Below the pieces are notes generated by a model. The model ran no database searches and was not told the origin of the DNA. It saw only the letters and a program-made list of their open reading frames with translations. Positions 1 to 12,150 of a DNA stretch of 64,000 nucleotides are shown here, in pieces. The position numbers were made by a program, and so were the translations under genes. The DNA comes from Jiella flava. Lineage in GTDB: Bacteria; Pseudomonadota; Alphaproteobacteria; Rhizobiales; Rhizobiaceae. The first letter of the stretch is position 1; each line of letters opens with the position of its first letter. The stretch covers positions 1 through 64,000 of the forward strand of contig NZ_JAFMPP010000016.1 of assembly GCF_017349315.1 (NCBI RefSeq), in the 5' to 3' direction.

Positions 1-95
1 ATTACATCGAGCGCTTCTACAATCCCCAGCGACGGCACTCGACATTGGGCTATATGAGCCCCGTCGAGTTCGAGGAGAAAGCTATGTTAGCTTAA
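1..95 (+). mobile_element. IS3-family transposase, C-terminal fragment (orfB)
   Basis: Only the last 30 codons are in the window; the gene enters from the left edge in frame 3 and stops at 93-95. The visible peptide contains YIERFYNPQRRHSTLGYMSP, the typical end of the DDE integrase core of IS3-family OrfB, where the final Glu and the NxxRxHSxLGYxxP segment lie. It would catalyse transposition of the element whose right terminal repeat lies just downstream at about 101-125. Whether the transposase is intact cannot be judged here. Family assignment is firm; the subgroup (IS2, IS407 or other) is not decided. Confidence 0.85.
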
Positions 96-100
96 CTGCG

Positions 101-125
101 TGTCCGAAAAACCGGCAGCAGCTCA
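101..125. repeat. Right terminal inverted repeat of the IS3-family element
   Basis: Read on the minus strand the element begins TGAGCTGCTGCCGG and ends near ...CGGACA. The TG...CA termini are those expected for IS3-family ends. It sits 5 bp after the transposase stop codon. The left repeat is outside the window, so the pairing is inferred from position and end sequence only. Confidence 0.55.
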
Positions 126-225
126 CGCCCCACTCCTTGTAGCGCAGTTGCTCATCGATTTCGGACCACGTTACCCATTCGCCATCATCGTAGAACGCGC
201 GGTCTGACCAGTCGACTTCCTCCAT
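126..225 (-). pseudogene. 5' fragment of a small gene truncated by the IS insertion
   Basis: An ATG at 225 preceded by an AGAGG ribosome binding site starts a reading frame (MEEVDWSDRAFYDDGEWVTW at its beginning) that runs 33 codons to Lys-Glu-Trp-Gly. It then crosses directly into the IS terminal repeat, where it picks up about 15 element-encoded codons before a stop at 82-84. The acidic, Trp-rich start and good ribosome site suggest a genuine gene whose 3' part was separated by the insertion. I do not recognise the family. It belongs to the integrated element rather than the core chromosome. Confidence 0.5.
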
Positions 226-399
226 CTTTTTACCTCTCTTACGTCTCACCTGCAAAATATCGGATATTAGAACCATCCTTTTTACCGCCGATTATTCGCT
301 GTAGTACGACAACGCCTAATACTCTCTTGTGCAACGCTAATTTCTTCTTCTGTCTGGTTCAGCAACATCCAATAATCACCAGCAGGAGGCACCTCAGCC

Positions 400-621
400 A
401 TGCATCAGCCAGACCGTATCATCCGCATGAAGACCGTCCTTGCGCGGACCGGTCTCTCCCGCTCGACCATCTACCGCAAGATCGCCGAGGGAACGTTCCC
501 GGCCAAACTCAGGATCAGCACCAACGGCACCGGCTGGCATGAGTCCGATATCAACCGCTGGATCGAAAACCCCGTCGCGTGGCGCAAGAAGACCTACAAC
601 GCGTTCGACTTCGATGACTGA
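400..621 (+). CDS. AlpA-family helix-turn-helix regulator
   Basis: A 73-residue protein with an AlpA/MerR-like winged helix-turn-helix. The segment TGLSRSTIYRKIAEGTFP is the recognition region, and the C-terminal WHESDINRWIE is the conserved end of AlpA-type excisionase-like regulators. AlpA proteins of prophages and integrative elements activate excision or cargo genes by binding near the integrase promoter. AGGAGG lies 14 bp upstream of the ATG. The stop codon overlaps the start of the next gene by 8 bp, so the two are translationally coupled. It is the first gene of a five-gene module ending in the recombinase, which supports a control role for the element. Confidence 0.85.
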   Translation: MHQPDRIIRMKTVLARTGLSRSTIYRKIAEGTFPAKLRISTNGTGWHESDINRWIENPVAWRKKTYNAFDFDD

Positions 622-862
622 CGATCCCGGAAACGGTGCGTCCCGCGTCCGGCGCGTCAGGCCGCCCACGGCATCGGAGCAGCTTGAAGCCTTGCTCGGC
701 TACCGCGTCCCCATGGGCCGACCGCCCAAATACGACATGTCCACCTGGACCGTCACCGATGACTGGCCCGACTCCGTACCGGTCACCGACGCCGAGATCG
801 CCGTGTTCGAGCAGTGGTTCGGCGATTTCTTCGATGAACTCTTCGGTTCATCCGACACTTGA
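614..862 (+). CDS. Hypothetical protein of the integrated element
   Basis: An 82-residue protein starting at the ATG embedded in the 3' end of the AlpA-like gene. The N-terminal half is basic and Pro-rich; the middle carries GYRVPMGRPPKYD. The C-terminal half is acidic and aromatic, ending VFEQWFGDFFDELFGSSDT. I see no membrane segment or catalytic motif and do not recognise a family. Position between the regulator and the toxin-antitoxin genes suggests element maintenance, but that is inference from context. A longer upstream extension in the same frame overlaps the AlpA gene out of frame and was rejected. Confidence 0.6.
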   Translation: MTDDPGNGASRVRRVRPPTASEQLEALLGYRVPMGRPPKYDMSTWTVTDDWPDSVPVTDAEIAVFEQWFGDFFDELFGSSDT

Positions 863-908
863 TGAATCCGGCAATATGCCGTATATAATCAAACAAAGGA
901 GTTCAGCC

Positions 909-1199
909 ATGCCCAGACCAGCAAGCGAAGTCGAAACCGCCCGCCTTGAGGCGCGCGTCCCTGTCAACGTTTATGAGCAGATGCAGCGCGCCGCACGGCT
1001 GCGCGGCATGACGCTGACCGGCTATCTCCTTGCGACAGCAGGCGAGGATGCGCGCCGCACGGTCGAGGAAGCCGACGTGTTGCGTCTGGCTGCCGAGGAC
1101 CAGATGCGCTTTGCCAAGGCGCTGATCGACCCACCCGCGCCGAACGCCCGTCTCGCCCGTGCCGCCAAGCGCCATGCCGACCTGATCGCGCCCCGGTGA
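909..1199 (+). CDS. DUF1778 (TacA-type) antitoxin
   Basis: A 96-residue protein. Residues about 8-50 (ARLEARVPVNVYEQMQRAA then RGMTLTGYLLATA) are the ribbon-helix-helix of DUF1778 antitoxins: a DNA-binding N-terminus and a C-terminal helical tail that covers the acetyltransferase toxin. AAAGGAG precedes the chosen ATG by 7 bp. A further in-frame ATG 36 bp upstream lacks such a site. The stop overlaps the next gene's GTG start by 4 bp, the coupling usual for antitoxin-first pairs. Known TacA antitoxins repress their own operon together with the toxin; autoregulation here is inferred. DUF1778 assignment is confident. Confidence 0.88.
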   Translation: MPRPASEVETARLEARVPVNVYEQMQRAARLRGMTLTGYLLATAGEDARRTVEEADVLRLAAEDQMRFAKALIDPPAPNARLARAAKRHADLIAPR

Positions 1200-1711
1200 G
1201 TGCAAGGTTTGCGATAGAGGCTCTGACCAAGGCCCATCAACGAAAGACGTTCTCGTGTGGCAACGAGCGGATAGACCGCTATTTCCGCGAGACGGTGACG
1301 CAGGACATGAAGCGCCGATATGCGACCTGCTTTGTCGCCCGAGACCTTGAGGCGGAGCGGATCGCAGGCTTCTACACGCTTTCATCGAGCAACGTGCCGC
1401 TGACCGCTGTCCCCGAACCGCTGGCGGGCCGGTTGCCGCGCTATCCGACCGTCCCGGCCGTGTTGATCGGCTGGCTTGGCCGCGATCAGTCCTATGCCGG
1501 GCTTGGTCTCGGCGAGGCGCTTCTGTTCGACGCTATCAAGACCGTCGCCGAAGCGCCGATAGGCGCTCACGCCATATTCGCCGACGCCATCGACGGGAAG
1601 GCCGCAGCCTTCTATGCGGCCTTCGGATTCACGCCACTGACTGACCGGCCCAACACCCTCTATCTGCCTGTTGCTACCGCACAGCACCTTTTGTCGGGAG
1701 AAACGTCATGA
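1196..1711 (+). CDS. GNAT-family acetyltransferase toxin (TacT-like)
   Basis: A 171-residue GNAT protein starting at GTG. FSCGNERIDRYF near the N-terminus is the hallmark of the toxin subgroup. The acetyl-CoA pyrophosphate-binding loop is seen as GRDQSYAGLGLGEALL (consensus Q/RxxGxG/A), followed by the Tyr-containing AAFYAAFGFTPL. Studied TacT enzymes acetylate the amino group of aminoacyl-tRNAs and stop translation. The gene overlaps the upstream antitoxin by 4 bp and the downstream recombinase by 4 bp, so the recombinase is translated from the same transcript. The pair probably stabilises the element. Confidence 0.88.
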   Translation: MSARFAIEALTKAHQRKTFSCGNERIDRYFRETVTQDMKRRYATCFVARDLEAERIAGFYTLSSSNVPLTAVPEPLAGRLPRYPTVPAVLIGWLGRDQSYAGLGLGEALLFDAIKTVAEAPIGAHAIFADAIDGKAAAFYAAFGFTPLTDRPNTLYLPVATAQHLLSGETS

Positions 1712-3366
1712 CAACTTCAAGCAATGGCGTTTCTCAGCCTCAGGTTATGCAGCGCGCCGCGCTCTATCTCCGCGTCTCGACGGCGCGGCAGGCCGAGCAC
1801 GATGTCTCGATCCCCGACCAGAAGCGGCAGGGCGAAGCCTATTGCGCCGCGCGTGGCTATCAGCTTGTCGAAACCTTCGTGGAGCCGGGCGCATCGGCCA
1901 CCAATGACCGCCGCCCGGAGTTCCAGCGCCTGATCGAGGCGGGAACGTCCAAGCCCGCGCCCTTCGATATCGTCGTGGTTCATTCGTTCAGCCGCTTCTT
2001 CCGCGATCACTTCGAGCTTGAGTTCTATGTCAGGAAGCTGGCGAAGAACGGCGTCAAGCTCGTCTCCATCACGCAGGAAATGGGCGACGATCCCATGCAC
2101 GTCATGATGCGGCAGATCATGGCCCTGTTCGATGAATATCAGTCCAAGGAAAACGCCAAGCATGTGATGCGGGCCTTGAAGGAGAACGCCCGCCAAGGCT
2201 TTTGGAACGGCTCGCTTCCCCCTATCGGCTACCGTGTGGTCGCCGCCGAGCAGCGCGGAGCCAAGACCAAGAAGAAGCTGGAGATCGACCCGCTCCACGC
2301 CGACACCGTGCGGCTGATCTACCGCCTTGCGTTGGAGGGCGACGGCACCACAGGCCAGATGGGCGTCAAGAACATCGTCTCCTACCTCAACAAGCGCCGC
2401 ATCTTCACTCGCGACGGCGGGCGCTGGGGCATCGGTCAGGTGCACCGCATTCTCACCCGCCGCACCTATATGGGCGAGCATGAGTTCAACAAGCGGACCA
2501 AGACCAAGGAACTGAAACCCGTCAGCGAGATCGTGACGGTTCCGGTCCCGCCGATCATCGACACGGAGACGTTCGACGCCGTGCAGGCCCGCCTCAAGGC
2601 GCGCAATCCCAAGGTCATGCCCGCCCGCGTCATCAGCGGCCCGACCATGCTGACCGGGCTTATCCATTGCGCCAAATGCGGAGGAGCCATGACCATCCGC
2701 ACCGGCAAGGGCGGGCGCTATCGCTACTATGCCTGCTCCATGAGGGCGCGGCAGGGGCCGACCACCTGCACCGGCATGGCCGTGCCGATGGAGAAGCTGG
2801 ACGATCTGGTCGCCGATCACCTTGAGCAGCAGCTTCTCCAGCCCGAGCGGCTGGAAACCATCCTCGCCAGCGTGCTCGACCGGCGGCAGGAGCAGTCCGA
2901 GCGCCGCCGCGAGCATATCGCCGAACTCAACAAGCGCGCCGCCGAATCGGAATTGCGCCTCAAGCGCCTCTACGACGCCATAGAGGCAGGCGTGGCCGAC
3001 ATCGACGATCCGGCCCTGAAAGACCGCATCGACGGTCTCAAGGCCATCCGCGATCAGGCGAAGGTCGATTCCGACCGGGCGCAGGCCATGCTCGACAACT
3101 CTGGCTCCAAGGCCGTCACCCCGCAGATGGTTCGGGCTTTCGCCAGCACCGCCCGCCAGCGCATCCGTTTCGAAGGCGGCGGCTACCGCCGCGACCACCT
3201 GCGCGCGCTCGCACAGCGCGTCGAGGTCGCCGAGGGCGAGGTTCGTATCATGGGATCGAAGTCCCGGCTGCTACAGGCGCTTACCGGGAAAAATAGCGTA
3301 AATTCAGTGCCCACTCAGGGACTGAAGTGGCGGAGAGGGGGGGATTCGAACCCCCGATACCCGTGA
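1708..3366 (+). CDS. Large serine recombinase / site-specific integrase
   Basis: A 552-residue protein. Residues about 17-160 form the resolvase domain, with catalytic Ser24 in LYLRVSTARQAEHDVSI and the SRFFRD segment. A recombinase domain follows at about 175-300. A zinc ribbon has the Cys pair IHCAKCGGAM and a second pair around YYACSMRARQGPTTC. A coiled-coil-rich region spans about 385-460. It should catalyse integration and excision of the element. It starts within the toxin stop codon (ATGA overlap) with GGGAGAAA upstream. The last codons, KWRRGGDSNPRYP, are the antisense translation of tRNA-Ser, so the C-terminus is set by the chromosomal target. Confidence 0.93.
   Translation: MTTSSNGVSQPQVMQRAALYLRVSTARQAEHDVSIPDQKRQGEAYCAARGYQLVETFVEPGASATNDRRPEFQRLIEAGTSKPAPFDIVVVHSFSRFFRDHFELEFYVRKLAKNGVKLVSITQEMGDDPMHVMMRQIMALFDEYQSKENAKHVMRALKENARQGFWNGSLPPIGYRVVAAEQRGAKTKKKLEIDPLHADTVRLIYRLALEGDGTTGQMGVKNIVSYLNKRRIFTRDGGRWGIGQVHRILTRRTYMGEHEFNKRTKTKELKPVSEIVTVPVPPIIDTETFDAVQARLKARNPKVMPARVISGPTMLTGLIHCAKCGGAMTIRTGKGGRYRYYACSMRARQGPTTCTGMAVPMEKLDDLVADHLEQQLLQPERLETILASVLDRRQEQSERRREHIAELNKRAAESELRLKRLYDAIEAGVADIDDPALKDRIDGLKAIRDQAKVDSDRAQAMLDNSGSKAVTPQMVRAFASTARQRIRFEGGGYRRDHLRALAQRVEVAEGEVRIMGSKSRLLQALTGKNSVNSVPTQGLKWRRGGDSNPRYP
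3303..3326 (-). terminator. Hairpin just downstream of tRNA-Ser, possible terminator and att arm
   Basis: Arms TTCAGT(g)CCC and GGGACTGAA pair around the loop ACTCA. In the tRNA's direction the hairpin is followed by a T-rich stretch (TTTACGCTATTTTT), as in an intrinsic terminator. It begins one base beyond the encoded CCA and lies wholly within the recombinase coding sequence, so it may be element-derived and part of the attachment region. Both roles are inferred from sequence symmetry. Confidence 0.45.
3318..3366. other. Probable right attachment site (att) of the integrated element
   Basis: The recombinase frame reads through the tRNA 3' end, and element-type genes stop here while chromosomal genes start beyond. 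The crossover is therefore expected in or next to the tRNA 3' portion. The partner repeat would lie left of position 1 and is not visible, so the exact core cannot be fixed. Confidence 0.45.
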
Positions 3367-3417
3367 AGGTATGCCGCATTTCGAGTGCGGTGCATTCGAC
3401 CACTCTGCCACCTCTCC
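3328..3417 (-). tRNA. tRNA-Ser (anticodon CGA)
   Basis: Ninety bases on the minus strand fold as a class II tRNA. The acceptor stem GGAGAGG/CCTCTCC has discriminator G and an encoded CCA at 3330-3328. The anticodon arm is CCGCA-CTCGAAA-TGCGG with anticodon CGA, reading UCG. There is a long variable arm and a T arm with GGTTCGAATCC. The 3' end faces the integrated element, the classical orientation for tRNA-targeted insertion, and it overlaps the 3' end of the recombinase gene by 39 bp. Confidence 0.96.
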
Positions 3418-3751
3418 ATCGGGGCCAAGGCAACCGGTGGTTCGCAGGGCGAAACGGCGGTCGACCGGGTCGATTGCCGTCATGACGATGTCACGCAACC
3501 GACCATCGCCGGGACGAGGGTCGAACGTCACCGGCGCGACGGTCTCTTATCAAAGCCCGCCTCTGCGTGACAAGGCGAAAGACGGGCCTCGGCCAAGATT
3601 TCTTGCAAATGGCGCCGCACAGGCCCGTGCCAGAGCATCACGCCTCCGCGGCCGTCGTGCCGCGTTGCGGCTCGCCGTCATCGGCGCATCCGAGACCGGC
3701 GACGCGGCGGCCGGAACGTCGTTGCCGCAGGTCTTTGCCGCATCACCGGCG
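3418..3751. other. Gap between tRNA-Ser and the glutathione transferase gene
   Basis: About 330 bp without a supported gene. Short ORFs on both strands here have no recognisable motif, no good ribosome site and overlap one another. The 3' part follows the end of the minus-strand transferase gene. I see no clear terminator. Confidence 0.5.
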
Positions 3752-4384
3752 TCATCCCGGTTGTGTCGTCGTGAAGCTCGGGCGCTGAGAGATCGTTTCC
3801 CACCAAGGTGAAAACCCGTCGATCTCTTGAAATTCGGGAAGATGCGGCGTCTTGGCGACATAGGCCATCAGCGGCGCGAGATAGAGGTCGGCGACGGACA
3901 TCTCGGCACCTGCCAGCCAAGGCGCATCGCCCTTGATCGCCATCAGCTCGGTCACGACCTTGCGGCCATTCTTCAGCCCCTCTTCGTGCTTGGTCTCGTC
4001 CTTGCCGCCGACGAAATCGGGAAACAGATGATAGGCGGCAATGCCGGCGACGATCGGTCCGTAGCCGTAGGAACCGATGATGTTGGTCACCATGTCCATC
4101 TTCGCCCGCGCCCTCGGATCGGACGGAATCAGCGATGGCCCCGGCAAGACGGTGTCGAGATACTGGCAGATGGCCGCCGTCTCAATGACCCGAACATCGC
4201 CGTGATCAAGCACCGGCACCTTGCCGAATGGGTGGCGCTTCAGATGGTCGGCGCTTTTCGGCTCGCCGTTTAACACGTTGACAGGCACCTGCTCGTAGGC
4301 GGTGACGCCCTTTTCGGCGAGCAGCATCTTGACGGTGCGCACATAGGTGGAGCCGTCGAAGCCCCAAAGCGTGATGTCGGCCAT
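3752..4384 (-). CDS. Glutathione S-transferase family protein
   Basis: A 210-residue protein with an N-terminal thioredoxin-like domain (about 1-80: LWGFDGSTYVRTVKMLLAEK, cis-Pro in KVPVLDHG, then VIETAAICQYLD with the Glu-(Ser/Thr) glutathione contact). An all-helical C-terminal domain follows (about 90-200, with LAGAEMSVADLYLAPL). Catalytic Ser13 or Thr14 in the GST active-site loop is plausible. It would conjugate glutathione to electrophiles or act as a peroxidase in the cytosol; the substrate is unknown. It lies 96 bp downstream of gltB on the same strand, with a GC hairpin (4417-4434) between them, so co-transcription is uncertain. Confidence 0.9.
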   Translation of the reverse strand: MADITLWGFDGSTYVRTVKMLLAEKGVTAYEQVPVNVLNGEPKSADHLKRHPFGKVPVLDHGDVRVIETAAICQYLDTVLPGPSLIPSDPRARAKMDMVTNIIGSYGYGPIVAGIAAYHLFPDFVGGKDETKHEEGLKNGRKVVTELMAIKGDAPWLAGAEMSVADLYLAPLMAYVAKTPHLPEFQEIDGFSPWWETISQRPSFTTTQPG

Positions 4385-4480
4385 GGCGGTATCTCTTTCC
4401 GGTCGAAGTGGTGATCGGGCGCCGCATGGCGCCCGCCTTGTCCTCGACCGAGATAGAGGCCGTTCAACCCGGCAAAAGCG

Positions 4481-9193
<4,713 letters not shown>

Positions 9194-9728
9194 CGTGTCG
9201 TCTCCCCATCGGTGCGTCGGCGCCATTTGGCCGCGCAAATTCGACCCGCTGCACGTCCGAAAGACGCGCTGAATGCGCGCGCCTATGCCGGATTGCCGGA
9301 TCCATTCTTTTCGAGTTGGCCTTGTGCCATACTCGGCTCTGTCAGGATAGAACCTGTCGCGCCACGGGCGCGGAGCCCATTTCTTCATGCTCTGGCCGCT
9401 GCATTTATGGCAGCACCACTGTCCTATCCGTGGCAATATGGCAGAAGTCGCAAGGCGGGGCAAGATGGCCGGTCACAGGCACATCGGCGCAGGCTGTAAC
9501 ACCCGGCAACACGCGAATGCCAAGATCGTGATTGAGCGTCGCGGATCTGTCATCATCCGCTTTAAAGCTCATGGAATTCAAGCGTTCCCGGAGAATGGCC
9601 AGCCGCGACGCTGCCGTTTTTGGCACGGGTCACGCGGTGCCACAGTCGATTTTTTCGTCGAACGAAGGACCGCCCGCGAGCGCACCGTTTCATCGATTCC
9701 GCGACGCCCCGTTCAACGGAGATCAATC
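9194..9728. other. Intergenic region upstream of gltB
   Basis: About 535 bp separating gltB (leftward) from the frameshifted gene (rightward). It should hold promoters in both directions. I found no convincing -35/-10 pair, riboswitch or tRNA. The ORFs that cross it are extensions or antisense shadows of gltB. Confidence 0.4.
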
Positions 9729-10151
9729 ATGCGTCACGCAACGCTCAACATCGCCATCGCCGACGCGACCGCCACGACCCGCGCTCCCGCCTTCGCCCAC
9801 GACACCAGCTCGACCATGAGCGGCATGGGCTCAATGGGCGCAATGGGCACCATGGGCTCCCGAACGATGCCATCGGACACCATGGTCATGCGCCGTCCAT
9901 GGCACCCGAAACGATGGCGATACACGCGGGCTCGACGGCGATGATGCAGGGCGACGAGATCGTGGTAATCATGTCCGATGGCCACACCGGCAATGCAACG
10001 GTGTCGCACCAAGCGCTCAGTCATATGATGACGCAGGCCAAACCCATCAAGCACTGCCTGTTGGTCGCGATCGGCGAACAGGGGCCAGGCCGTCATGCTC
10101 GATGCGACGTCGGATCAAGCGATGCAGGCGTGCGAGACAATTGCCAAGTGA
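9729..10151 (+). pseudogene. Frameshifted gene for a Met/His-rich exported protein
   Basis: ATG at 9729 starts a frame with an Ala-rich N-terminus followed by SSTMSGMGSMGAMGTMG. That frame then becomes Arg-rich and stops at 9944. The better-looking continuation lies in another frame at about 9880-10090 (GHHGHAPSMAPETMAIHAG, then GDEIVVIMSDGHTGNATVSH). From about 10090 the original frame resumes as QAVMLDATSDQAMQACETIAK and stops at 10149-10151. Two compensating shifts thus restore one plausible protein of about 140 residues. The Met/His-rich N-terminus recalls periplasmic copper-binding proteins, but I recognise no family. Base-calling errors are the alternative to decay. Confidence 0.5.
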
Positions 10152-10369
10152 GGGCCGTATCTGGCGATGAGATCGCGACGCCGCGCCACGTCTCTCGAAG
10201 CGCAGACACGCAAGCGCGGCAGTGATCTCTTGATACTGGCCAAATAAAATACTGAATGCACCTTCGTGATAAATTTCTGGTTGTATTTTGCACGTTTAAA
10301 TTTTAGCTTTTTCATGTCGGTGACCCATGATCGGGATGTCCGACACCCCCTAAAAACGAGGAAACTCCT

Positions 10370-10711
10370 ATGAGATCATATTTCTACCTTGCCATGTTCA
10401 GCGCCGCTGCCGTTTGTCTCGTCGGTGGCCCGGCCCTGGCCGACTCCGTCGATGCGATCGTCGATACTGTCGTTGATGCAGGCGGCACGACAGTGCCGCT
10501 GAAGACCGAAAAGTCTGTCGGCTTCAAACCCGCCGGTAACACGATCGTCGTCAAGGTTGCCGGCTACACTTGCAAAATGGGCTCTTCGACACTGGGCTCT
10601 GTCCCGTCGGGCTGCAATTATTCGCTCGACCTCACGTCTTCGCCGCCCAAGATCATGGCAAAACAGGCCCCTGGCGCCTGCATGAATATCACGCCGTCAT
10701 GCAGCCAGTGA
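10370..10711 (+). CDS. Small exported protein with four conserved-looking Cys
   Basis: A 113-residue protein. Residues 1-24 are a signal peptide (MRSYFYLAMFSAAAVCLVGG, cleavage after PALA). The mature part of about 88 residues contains Cys in YTCKMGSS, PSGCNYS, APGACMN and TPSCSQ, consistent with two periplasmic disulfides. Beta-rich composition (NTIVVKVAGYTCK) suggests a compact sandwich fold. GAGGAAACTCCT precedes the ATG. The 150 bp upstream are AT-rich and probably contain the promoter. No family recognised; function unknown. A long hairpin follows the gene at 10738. Confidence 0.7.
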   Translation: MRSYFYLAMFSAAAVCLVGGPALADSVDAIVDTVVDAGGTTVPLKTEKSVGFKPAGNTIVVKVAGYTCKMGSSTLGSVPSGCNYSLDLTSSPPKIMAKQAPGACMNITPSCSQ

Positions 10712-10737
10712 TTTAACGCGATACAGCATCGAATAGA

Positions 10738-10779
10738 GGCTGATCGGGCAAGACTGCCTTGCAGTCGGCCCGGTCAGCC
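10738..10779. repeat. Long two-tiered inverted repeat after the exported-protein gene
   Basis: Outer arms GGCTGATCGGGC and GCCCGGTCAGCC (one G-T pair) enclose inner arms GACTGC and GCAGTC around the loop CTT. That gives an 18-bp stem with a 2/1-base internal mismatch. It starts 26 bp after the stop codon. There is no T tract on either strand, so it may be a processing or protection hairpin rather than a standard terminator. Confidence 0.6.
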
Positions 10780-11100
10780 CCGCCGACCGACAAACTCCAC
10801 CGAACGATCCGCGCCCCCAGAGCCTTCGTGACGCCTCTCTCGCCGGACAGATATATTCATCCTGGGTGCGGATGGATCGACACGCGATGGGAGAGGCGGA
10901 TCGACCGACGAGTTCGCGACGGCTTGATCGCTCGTTCGCGCTCCGCAACTGGTCCCATCACCGTCATTGAACGCAGGGCCGCCCCCTCAAAAAGTCCACC
11001 GGTCGTGGCGTCGCCGCAGTGGGCCGAGAGTTTGGCACAGTGCCAATTCAATCGGACCGCTCGCTTGCCCTTCGCGCCGGCGCGAGCTACGCCTCGACGC
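10780..11100. other. Gap upstream of the threonine aldolase gene
   Basis: About 320 bp. The aldolase frame stays open through this stretch, but the translated part is Arg/Pro-rich with no family similarity. I therefore read it as leader DNA. No motif found. Confidence 0.4.
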
Positions 11101-12150
11101 ATGATCTTCGCATCCGACAACTGGTCCGGCGCCCATCCCGCCGTCAACGCGGCTCTTGCTCGTCATGGCGAAGGCATGGCCGAGGCCTATGGCGCCAGCG
11201 ATCTCGACAAAAAGGTCGAAGCCCGGTTCAATGACATTTTCGAGCGCGAGGTCGCGGTGTTCTTCGTCGGCACCGGCACGGCGGCGAACTCCCTCGCTCT
11301 TGCTTCGGTCAAGCGGCCGGGCGGCGTGGTGCTGTGCCACCGCGAGGCGCATATTCTGGAAGACGAATGCGGCGCGCCGGAATTCTTCACCCATGGTGCC
11401 CGCATGGCGGCGGTCGACGGGCCGAACGGGCTGATCGATCCGCAAAATCTCCTGCATGAACTCGCCCGCTTCAAACCCGGCCGCGTCCATGCCGGCCAGC
11501 CGATGGCGATCTCAATCAGCCAGCCGAGCGAGGCCGGCACGGTCTATTCCACCGACGCGATCGAGAGGTTTGCAGCCATCGCCCACGATCGCGGGCTGAC
11601 GCTGCATATGGATGGCGCGCGCTTTGCCAATGCGCTGGTCGCGACCGGCCTGACGCCGGCCGAAATGACCTGGAAGCGCGGCGTCGACATCCTCTCCTTC
11701 GGCGCGACCAAGAACGGCTGCTGGTGCGCCGAGGCGATTGTCGTCTTCGATCCGGCCAAGGCGGAGCAGTTTCCCTATATCCGCAAGCGTGGCGCTCAGC
11801 TGTTCTCCAAGACCCGCTTCGTCGCCGCCCAGTTCATGGCCTATTTCGACGGCGGCTTGTGGCTCGATCTCGCCGGCCACGCGAACCGCATGGCGGACCA
11901 GCTGCGCCAAGCGCTGGCCGAGAGCAACGCCGCCCGCGAGGCGTGGGAGACGAACTGCAACGAGATTTTTGCCGTGCTGCCGTCGGATCTGGCCGCCCGC
12001 ATGCGCGAGGCGGGCGCGGTCTTTTACGACTGGAACAAGCCCCACGCGATGCCCGATCTCGTCGGCGAGGGCGAAACCCTGGTCCGGCTCGTCACCAGCT
12101 GGTCGAACAGCGACGACGACGTGGCGCAGTTCGCCAGCTTCCTGCGCTGA
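11101..12150 (+). CDS. ltaE: Low-specificity L-threonine aldolase
   Basis: A 349-residue fold-type I PLP enzyme that cleaves L-threonine or allo-threonine to glycine and acetaldehyde. The start MIFASDNWSGAHPAV is the family N-terminus (FASDNxxGxHP), which fixes the ATG at 11101. PLP contacts appear as VGTGTAANSLAL, the His of HREAHILEDECGAPEFF, LHMDGARFANAL (Asp to the pyridine nitrogen) and the Schiff-base Lys in SFGATKNGCWCAEAI. Cytosolic; supplies glycine or degrades threonine. It stands alone on the plus strand between the small exported protein and the Rmf-like gene. Confidence 0.93.
   Translation: MIFASDNWSGAHPAVNAALARHGEGMAEAYGASDLDKKVEARFNDIFEREVAVFFVGTGTAANSLALASVKRPGGVVLCHREAHILEDECGAPEFFTHGARMAAVDGPNGLIDPQNLLHELARFKPGRVHAGQPMAISISQPSEAGTVYSTDAIERFAAIAHDRGLTLHMDGARFANALVATGLTPAEMTWKRGVDILSFGATKNGCWCAEAIVVFDPAKAEQFPYIRKRGAQLFSKTRFVAAQFMAYFDGGLWLDLAGHANRMADQLRQALAESNAAREAWETNCNEIFAVLPSDLAARMREAGAVFYDWNKPHAMPDLVGEGETLVRLVTSWSNSDDDVAQFASFLR

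Noticed and set aside
1717-3198. A 493-codon minus-strand frame over the recombinase gene
   Set aside because: No motif; the recombinase on the plus strand is complete and well initiated.
3371-3811. Plus-strand ORF beginning inside tRNA-Ser
   Set aside because: It starts within a tRNA gene and overlaps the 3' end of the transferase gene; no ribosome site or motif.
4417-4434. GGGCGCC-GCAT-GGCGCCC hairpin between gltB and the transferase gene as a terminator
   Set aside because: No T tract on the relevant strand, so termination cannot be claimed.
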